Shown: positions 47,601 through 64,000 of the stretch, in pieces | How positions within the stretch are numbered: position 1 is the first letter of the stretch | How the letters are laid out: the number at the start of each line of letters is the position of its first letter | NCBI GenBank assembly: GCA_040954595.2 | Contig: CM082576.2 | Location: 15,438,001 to 15,502,000 of the forward strand | Origin: Balanoglossus misakiensis | Taxonomy: Eukaryota; Hemichordata | Direction of reading: 5' to 3' | Length of the DNA: 64,000 nucleotides | Position numbers and translations under genes: made by a program | Notes under the pieces: generated by a model | What the model was told of the DNA's origin: nothing | Databases searched by the model: none | Seen by the model: only the letters and a program-made list of their open reading frames with translations

Positions 47601-48783
47601 ATGCAGATGGAAAAAACCAAGAACAATACAAACAACCAGTGCACCCGTCCATCAACTCAACATCCGTAAGTACCAGTATGGACAAGATATTGCAAAGAAA
47701 GCTTCAACAAACCTGTATGACCCAAGAGCTCCATCACACCAACAGCAAGATGAAGAGAATGTGAAGTCATTATGTGCTGAGCTTGGTAAAGCAGTCACCG
47801 CGTCTTCACTTTTCTTATTTTATGATGTTGACCCACTCCCTGATCGCAGCCAACCACCATCAGTGTGTGTAATAGAGGAGGGCGAATTTGAAGTCCCAAC
47901 CGAAGTGATAGCTGATAACGCCATTGATACTGCACCATCCATCCACAGCCCCATGCCATTTTCAGACAACTATGACATTCAATCTGCATCATTTCAACAA
48001 ATTGTTGACTATGTGGCACACAGAAAAGCAGAATCATTGTCTGAGGAGCTCATTGATAAAACAGAAAAAGAAACCAGAGGCCAATCAAACAACAATGCCT
48101 GGAAAGAGATACGAAGAACAAAGATGACATCGTCCAATTTTGGAGCATTCATAAACAGAAAAGCAGAACCAGACAAGTTGCTGTATTCTTGGATGTATAA
48201 GCCAAGTTTTAACACCTATGCATTGGAATATGGCAGAAACCACGAAGATGATGCTGTGAATGCATACCTCAAATCTAAACGGCACAGTGGTAACCTAGGC
48301 ATTCAGGTGCAAGAGGTAGGCCTTCTTCTTTGCAAAGAAAACCCCGACTATGCTGCAAGTTTGGATAGGCTGGTCATCGACCCAACTGAAGTGGTCAACC
48401 CTCGAGGTGCTTTAGAGGTGAAGTGTCCACCATCATTTCGAGGTATGCTTGCCAGGGATGCTGCCAAGAAATCAAGCTCCTGTCTGGGTGTTAACAGTGA
48501 TGGGACAGTTGTGCTGAAGGAAAAACACCAGTACTACTACCAGATTCATGGGCAAATGTTTGTTGCAGGGTTGCAGTGGGCCGATTTCGTGGTTTGGTTT
48601 GGCCCCGACTGTGACATTTTTCTTCAGCGGATAGCGTTTAACAGCAGTATGTGGCATAGATATTGTCTGCCTGCACTTAATCATTTTTATAACCGTGCTT
48701 TCCTCCCTGAAGTTTTAACAGGTCGTGTGAAGAGAGGAGTCACACTGTACAACCATGGGGGGTGGAAGCCCTACAGTAAATAG
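44638..48783 (+). CDS. Transposon-encoded SAP-SWIM-YqaJ nuclease (ISL2EU-type second protein)
   Basis: Two exons, 44638-45248 and 47481-48783, joined in phase 2 (donor GG|GTAAGT, acceptor TTTACAG|T). The N-terminus has a SAP DNA-binding motif (TVKQLKEILKLRGLKTGGKK). The splice rebuilds a SWIM zinc-binding motif, CECPAG in exon 1 and RCNHVAALL in exon 2. The C-terminal half is a YqaJ/lambda-exonuclease-like PD-(D/E)XK nuclease: SSNFGAFI, GRNHEDDAVNAY, DYAASLDRLVID and the catalytic GALEVKCP. ISL2EU transposons are described as encoding such a nuclease beside a THAP-DDE transposase, which is what lies convergently at 49293-51364. The ATG at 44638 has a poor start context; a stronger one at 44634 is in another frame and would join the SAP frame if the A10 run near 44693 were one base shorter. 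A LINE sits in the intron. Confidence 0.85.
45582..47359 (+). mobile_element. 5'-truncated LINE in the nuclease intron, with 15-bp target duplication
   Basis: Insert of about 1.75 kb (45597-47344) flanked by the identical 15-mer ATAAAGTTTGTACTC at 45582-45596 and 47345-47359. The 3' end has AATAAATCACATATATTTAA rather than a long A-tail. Without the insertion and one duplication copy the intron would be about 470 bp. Same orientation as the host gene. Confidence 0.92.
45609..47228 (+). CDS. LINE reverse transcriptase C-terminal part
   Basis: An intact frame of 539 codons beginning mid-domain: the element is truncated between reverse-transcriptase blocks 2 and 3 (EEQAGFRKGYCTIDNIFIL), so the ATG is fortuitous. 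Visible blocks: CAFIDFEKAFDKVNH, GVQQGNILSPLLFTLFINDL, the catalytic FADDLSLF, and KLKVNTGKSKIVVFR. The C-terminus has CVYCNSASIEDEFHFSMMC, a zinc-knuckle typical of LINE ORF2 tails. Clearly different from the Tx1-like LINE at 15841-18779; it looks like a CR1/I/Jockey-related clade, but I do not fix the family. No frame breaks and a perfect target duplication show recent insertion. Confidence 0.88.
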   Translation: MEEQAGFRKGYCTIDNIFILYTIISHYMSLSGRLYCAFIDFEKAFDKVNHALLFYKLFKMGIRGKLFTVLRSMYSDVKACIRTPVGITDFLRCELGVQQGNILSPLLFTLFINDLGKAVHHNFAGVHIACTKLFYLLFADDLSLFSSTPIGPQRLLNKLSLYTCKWKLKVNTGKSKIVVFRRGGRLKSDENWFLDGTKLEVVPFYNYLGIVLSSSGLWDQAQRHLATKASKSLFEVKKAIARFDSIDVDLAFKIFDSKILPILMYGSEVWGFHQADQIEIVHNKFCRFILRLYGNATTLAVRGELGRFTIRTCRLVRIIKYWLRLLSMPQQRIVQKCYIFQYKEAEKSKPCWAYDVKTLLFSFGMGEAWLNQGVGCDVNFINLFKQRCRDIDIQNWYSNLRLFPKMDCYRTFKMTFGQEHYLSCIDNDSHREAMCRFRVSAHALRIESDRKLRNERSERICVYCNSASIEDEFHFSMMCPLYQELRSKYIPRYFYINPSFQKFTQLLQSQNTTIVRNFSKFIYYAMKMRSETVEELSTV

Positions 48784-49292
48784 GTGCAAAATCAGGGTTA
48801 GCCAGACATAGTTGTAATGTACATATGTTTTTGTTGAAAATTGTTCTAGTCTGGTGCAGTAACAGATATTGGGGCTTTTTGTCGGAATTTTAGGATATGC
48901 AATATTTCATGTTTTTTAAAGTTTTCTATTTTAAATTTACGTTGCATCCTGAGGTCTGTTGACTATTTACAATGTGAAGCTTTGATGACATTTTTAATGC
49001 TCAATCAAAAAGATCTAGCTGATTTATATTGCGGATTGGCTAGAAATAAATACTGCAATATCACAATTACATTTTGATAAATATTTACATTTCTTTTCTT
49101 TATTACAACTGCGTCATGACCATCTCAGAAAAACTACATGTTACTAGAAAAATTTACAGGTATGTAAACACAAATGCAATAAGACATTTTCATGTTTGAA
49201 ATAAACCATTTTTTGTTTTGTTAACACGTGTCTGTTTTCTGTGGGACTTCAATACAGAAGACTTGTCAGCTTGTGGTAGTACAAATACCCAA
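48784..49292. other. Convergent 3' region between nuclease and transposase genes
   Basis: About 510 bp between the two stop codons; AT-rich with possible polyadenylation signals for both (AAATAAATACTG on the plus strand near 49047, and AATAAA-like words on either strand near 49200). No other gene. Confidence 0.5.
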
Positions 49293-51364
49293 TTATTGCT
49301 TTTTCCATTTCTTAGGCGACAACAATGGTGGCTGGAAATTTGTAAGATAGGCACATACTGTAAATATCTGGTCTGCAACTTTTGCAAGTGTTAGCGGTAA
49401 ACCCCCATCTAGTACATGATAATTTTTAATTCTCCCTATTGCTCTCTCTACATGGATTCGAACAGAAGCAATGTCCATTGTGTCTTTCACCTCTGAGGCA
49501 GTAAGCTGAGCTCTGCTCCCCTTGAAAGGGGGAATGTTAAGGTGAACACCTGTTGGAAGAAGACTTTGTATTTCAAACCCCCTATCAGCCATGACATTAT
49601 CACCATCATCAAGCATTTCACATAGCCCAGATTTCATTGTAATTTCCTTATCTGATATTCTTCCCCCATACAATTCTGAAACAAAAGTCACCGCCCCATT
49701 TGGAGAAATAGCAACCAGTGCCTTAAGGGTGTTATGGTGTTTGTAATTGGACCATGTTTGACTCTGAACCAAAAGCGATGTGGGTGTTTCAACAAATATC
49801 TCTGTGCAATCAATAATAACTCTGGTTGTGGGGTACTGTGCAAATTCTGCTGGTAGTGTTTCCCTAATTTGGGTCTGTGTTGGGAATGGGAAGAGGAGTT
49901 TCAACTCGTAATACAAAAAATTGATCCATGTTGTGAATATTCTTGAAAACTTGCTACAACTAATCCCAAACCTGTCTGAAATATCTTCAACAAACAGTCC
50001 TACTCTTAGCCTGACCAGTACCATGAACAGTTCCTCGAATTTAGAGCAATTGCGTTTAGGACCCGGCTTGTTTCTTTCTGTAGTCTGGTATAGCTGTGAT
50101 TTTGACTTTGTGGATGAATTTCGCCAATACTGGAGCCTTTTTGCCTTGGGTTCAACAAAATTGTAAAAAGCCAACAGTGCCGAGTAATTGGGAAAACCTG
50201 TATAGAAATTTACAGCCCTGTCATTATCTTTGAATCTATCCAGAGAAAACTGCCGTTGCTGGTATGACTCGATTTCTGCTGTGAGATTTGCAATTTTCGC
50301 CTTGGCTGCTGTAAGCTCAGTTGTAAGTTCTTCGAGCCTTTTTGCAAGAGTGTCATTATGCAGTTGTAATGGTTTGATGTCAGCGGAATTATCGGACTGT
50401 GCCAGTGGGAAGAAATAGTCATGATCACAAGCCACTACGTTGTTTGAAATAGTGTCGTTGATATCATATTGGGTTGCCATGTCCACTGTGTAATTGTTGG
50501 GAATCTGCAAAAAAAAAAAAAAAAAAAATCATCGTAAGTTATCCCTGACTGACAAATTGCTGATAGATACCAAAGCAAAGATTGCCAGAAACAAAGGTAT
50601 ACAAATATATGGCTTCCAGGAACACTGATAGAAACAACTCCGATATGTCATATTTATTTTCAGTTGAGAGTGCATTGGGAGTTGAATGTGTTATAAAACT
50701 GTGAACGAAAATGACTGCAATTACCAAATACTTAGTTTGAAGTAAACAATTTTATTTACCTGCTCTTCATTCACATCGTTGCCATCATCTCTATCTTCAC
50801 AAGGTGCCTGATCTGTAAAGCTACCCAAGTCTGCTTTGGCAGCTAACATAGCCAAAAGCAATTTGTTTTGTTTCCCCTGCAGCAAAGGGAAAAATGTTTA
50901 AATATTGAAAATGTATTGTGAGTGAAGATGAAAAATTGCAAGAGCAAGTTACTAGCAATATTGTCTTTTACTTGCAGGGTTGAGAATACACACCCAGAAA
51001 ACAAACAACAACAATAGATACATACACCAGAATATAGTCAAACGTAACTCACCAGTTCTGCTTTGTAAATAATGGAACGCCTGGCTAATTTAACTTGTTT
51101 GGTTTTCCTCGGGAGGTTCAACGTAGGTAAATAGCTTTTTGACTCGGGCACATCTGACTTTCTACCATGTACAAAGTGTCTGCTGCACACACGGGAATGT
51201 ACAGAAGGCTTCCATTTGTTGTCTCTTCCGATGGCATGTATGAATGACCTGTACCTGGACAAGGGCTTCCTTGGGATGGTGAAAAATGACACATATTCTG
51301 CGTCTGTTTTACTCCGGCGACGCTTTGAAGAGGCAGCACAACCCGGAACACAACAAAACCCCAT
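49293..51364 (-). CDS. THAP-DDE transposase (ISL2EU-type)
   Basis: Three exons on the minus strand, 51364-51053, 50876-50760 and 50504-49293, all joined in phase 0 (donors CTG|GTGAGT and CAG|GTAAAT; acceptors CTGCAG|GGG and TTTGCAG|ATT), total 546 residues. Exon 1 encodes a THAP zinc finger (MGFCCVPGCAA, then VHSRVCSRHF), the DNA-binding domain that recognises transposon ends. Exon 3 starts with a coiled coil (LAKRLEELTTELTAAKAKI), then a helix-turn-helix-like segment (DISDRFGISCSKFSRIF) and the DDE_Tnp_4 catalytic core: D in RVIIDCTEIFV, D in VMADRGFEI, E in HVERAIGRIKNY. Together with the SAP-SWIM-YqaJ gene this matches the two-gene ISL2EU architecture. The frame and triad look intact, so the element may be active or recently active. 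Confidence 0.88.
50505..50526. promoter_or_regulatory. Uninterrupted pyrimidine tract of transposase intron 2 acceptor
   Basis: On the minus strand a run of 19 T residues is followed immediately by GCAG, making the acceptor of transposase exon 3. Such a homopolymer is a strong but length-unstable polypyrimidine tract. Confidence 0.6.
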
Positions 51365-51464
51365 TCTAATAAAAAATGTGAAAGTAGCACCAGGCCAAAA
51401 GAACAACACTTCATTAGACTAAAAATAGATAAAAACGAGCACGTAGCATTATGGCCAGCTGTGG

Positions 51465-51673
51465 GGAATGGTGTGTTTCCGTAGTCGCCATTAGCGTGAT
51501 TAGAAGACGGTAGACGCTAGCTATACTGTAGCTGCAGTACACAGCTGTACTGGGGGGGGGGGCTGATTTCCCCCCACGTAATCACCCCCCCCCCCGGTAC
51601 AGCCGCGTACTGCAGCTACAGCGTCTACCGTCTTCTAATCACGCTAATGGCGACTACGGAAATACACCATTCC
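51465..51673. repeat. 209-bp near-perfect palindrome with G/C-run stem
   Basis: Left arm GGAATGGTGTGTTTCCGTAG... continuing CGCCATTAGCGTGATTAGAA and GACGGTAGACGC; right arm is the inverse, ending CTACGGAAATACACCATTCC. The inner stem ends in a run of about 12 G paired with about 12 C, closing a loop of about 22 bases that contains its own C6. Situated 100 bp upstream of the transposase start. No target duplication recognised. Could be a foldback MITE or a hairpin belonging to the transposon end. Confidence 0.85.
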
Positions 51674-52537
51674 ACATGAACACAAAAATACACATAAACA
51701 GCCTTATTTTGTTGAAGAGTGTATCTAAGGGTACTCTTTTTTATCTAAATGCCAATATGGGGAACAAGCAAGAACCATAATCGATCGCGTTTTGGGGGTG
51801 ATAATGTGATTTGAACAACAACACCCGTACACAGCACATAATGTACAAGAACGACAGACGACTCAGTGAACGCTGCTTGTCATTACCAAATGTTTTTGGC
51901 TCTTCTGTAAAAATATTGCAGTACAAACAAACAAACAAACAAACAAACAAAATTTATTTGTAAAGAAGCGAAGACTGTATACTCACGGTACTCGTGGTGA
52001 TCTGGGGTTGAACTCTACGACATTCGACATTATTTAAAGTCTACAACCATTCCGCGAATGATCTATCACAAATTAAAAATCCCTTCTTGATACAAGTATA
52101 GCACGATTTAAAATTGAATAAAGAAAAGTTCCGTGCGTTTTATGGATTTGTTATTTCGAAAGATGCAATCCTACTGTATTGTTCGTGGTTCTAAAATGGT
52201 TTAAATTGCCATAAATTAAATAATTCAGCAAAAAAAATACACAGGCGACTGATAGACTGTTGTCATCATTGCCAATGGCTGAGGTGAGTGAAATTCTTTC
52301 AGGGATAATTAAGAATAAATTATGTCCACCGAATGAAAAGAGAAATGTTAATCAGCTGCAGGCCAATGATCGCCGTTACCTAATTACACTCCAATTTTAA
52401 GATATATAAACGCATTGTGTCATTGAGAAAAGCCTGTCTTGCCTAAGGCGTTGCGCACTTTAACATGTAATGAATCTATACGTCAGTCTCGAAGATTGCT
52501 AAGCTGACTATTTCGACGTCACCTCGCGCAGCGAGTA
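51674..52537. other. Intergenic stretch between the transposon and the receptor gene
   Basis: Contains an (AAAC)6 run at 51926-51950 and a candidate minus-strand first exon (52030-51987). The right end of the ISL2EU-type element should lie here, but I could not match a terminal inverted repeat. Confidence 0.35.
51987..52030 (-). CDS. Candidate first coding exon, very tentative
   Basis: An ATG begins a 14-codon frame (MSNVVEFNPRSPRV) that ends at a good donor, ACC|GTGAGTA, in phase 2. Composition looks protein-like and the donor is strong, but there is no partner exon identified and short matches like this arise by chance. Confidence 0.15.
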
Positions 52538-63399
<10,862 letters not shown>

Positions 63400-63423
63400 G
63401 TAAGTATTTTGACGTATTCTACA

Positions 63424-63714
63424 TAAGGCCAAAATAAAAAAAAATGTGCCGTTCCGATTACCCGACCTACCCTAATTTTAGCGAGCCGACCCTAAACTTT
63501 TTAGAGCTGCGTAAACCGGAAGTAAAAATAACAATGTCAAATAGACAAAATTGATGAAAATTGCGAGAATCACGCAAGAACTATGACGTCATTCTTCTAC
63601 ACTACGGCCGCCAAAGATATAAACATGCAAAATAAAAACATTTCCCTTATCTACCAACCCTGTTTTTGAAAACCATATAATCGGAACAGCACATATTTTT
63701 TTTATTTGGCCTAA
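63424..63714 (+). repeat. TTAGGCC-type MITE, copy 4 (best-preserved)
   Basis: About 290 bp, from TAAGGCCAAAATAAAAAAAA through TTCCGATTACCCGACC, CTTTTTAGAGCTGCGTAAACC, ACGCAAGAACTATGACGTCA to ATAATCGGAACAGCACATAT and TTTATTTGGCCTAA. It starts 25 bp after the end of exon 63170-63399, inside the next intron. Confidence 0.85.
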
Positions 63715-64000
63715 CAGTAGGTATTTTATTACGTAGTACACCAGTGCTACACAGATTATGTTATACGCCGGCCCAACGTATAACTAATCCTAAATTTAAA
63801 CGCCCTGTTCAATACAGACTGTATTTAATTCCACATATTTCGAAGTCATCCTGCACGTTATAGGTTAACACGGTAATTAAACATATCTGATAGATCTTTC
63901 CTGCGGCTAGTGTAAATAATTGATACTCGCCATTTGCCAAAACAAATACTGAGATAACGTAATGTTATTGAAACGTTCTAGTTTTAATTTGCTGGTTGCC

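Noticed and set aside
44300-52000. Terminal inverted repeats of the ISL2EU-type element
   Set aside because: I compared both flanks by eye and found no convincing inverted match, so I give no element boundary.

Overview
This is eukaryotic (animal) genomic DNA. Coding sequence is broken into exons with GT-AG introns, non-coding DNA is AT-rich, and the window is full of non-LTR retrotransposons, DNA transposons, MITEs, foldback elements and long microsatellites. The gene content points to a marine invertebrate: two Cys-loop ligand-gated anion-channel genes, an IFIT-like tetratricopeptide gene, and a multidomain gene joining a glycosyltransferase-fold domain to a TRADD-N-like domain. An invertebrate deuterostome (hemichordate or amphioxus type) or a lophotrochozoan fits best; the species cannot be fixed from the sequence.

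Layout. 1-3.5 kb: the first coding exon of a Cys-loop receptor on the minus strand (3193-3484), with the rest not found here and presumably beyond the left edge. 3.5-15.8 kb: no convincing genes, with scattered MITEs, an 86-bp palindrome carrying a 10-bp target duplication, and a possible Penelope-type motif. 15.8-18.8 kb: a 5'-truncated Tx1/L1-like LINE on the minus strand. 18.8-23.05 kb: a 4.2-kb element with CACTG-type terminal inverted repeats, arrays of short imperfect palindromes inside both ends, and a 70-bp minisatellite. 23-34.9 kb: no clear genes, with large microsatellites and two copies of a TTAA-flanked foldback MITE. 34.9-41.2 kb: an IFIT-like TPR gene, and upstream of it in the same direction a six-exon gene (about 923 residues) joining a GT4-like glycosyltransferase fold, a glycine-rich linker, a TRADD-N-like domain, a small Cys-rich exon, an unidentified domain and a coiled coil. 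44.6-51.4 kb: an ISL2EU-type DNA transposon with two convergent genes, a SAP-SWIM-YqaJ nuclease on the plus strand and a THAP-DDE transposase on the minus strand; a LINE with a perfect 15-bp target duplication sits in the nuclease intron. 52.5-63.4 kb: a glycine-receptor-like anion channel on the plus strand, seven in-phase exons through TM2, truncated by the window edge. Its introns are packed with TTAA-flanked and other MITEs and microsatellites.

The two strongest themes are (1) the probable innate-immunity locus at 34.9-41.2 kb, where a glycosyltransferase-like domain that has lost both glutamates of its E-x7-E motif is joined to a death-signalling-type domain through uniformly phase-1 exons beside an IFIT-like gene, and (2) layered transposon biology: a nearly intact two-gene transposon with a LINE in its intron, a CACTG element with periodic subterminal palindromes, and several unrelated families using TTAA as target.
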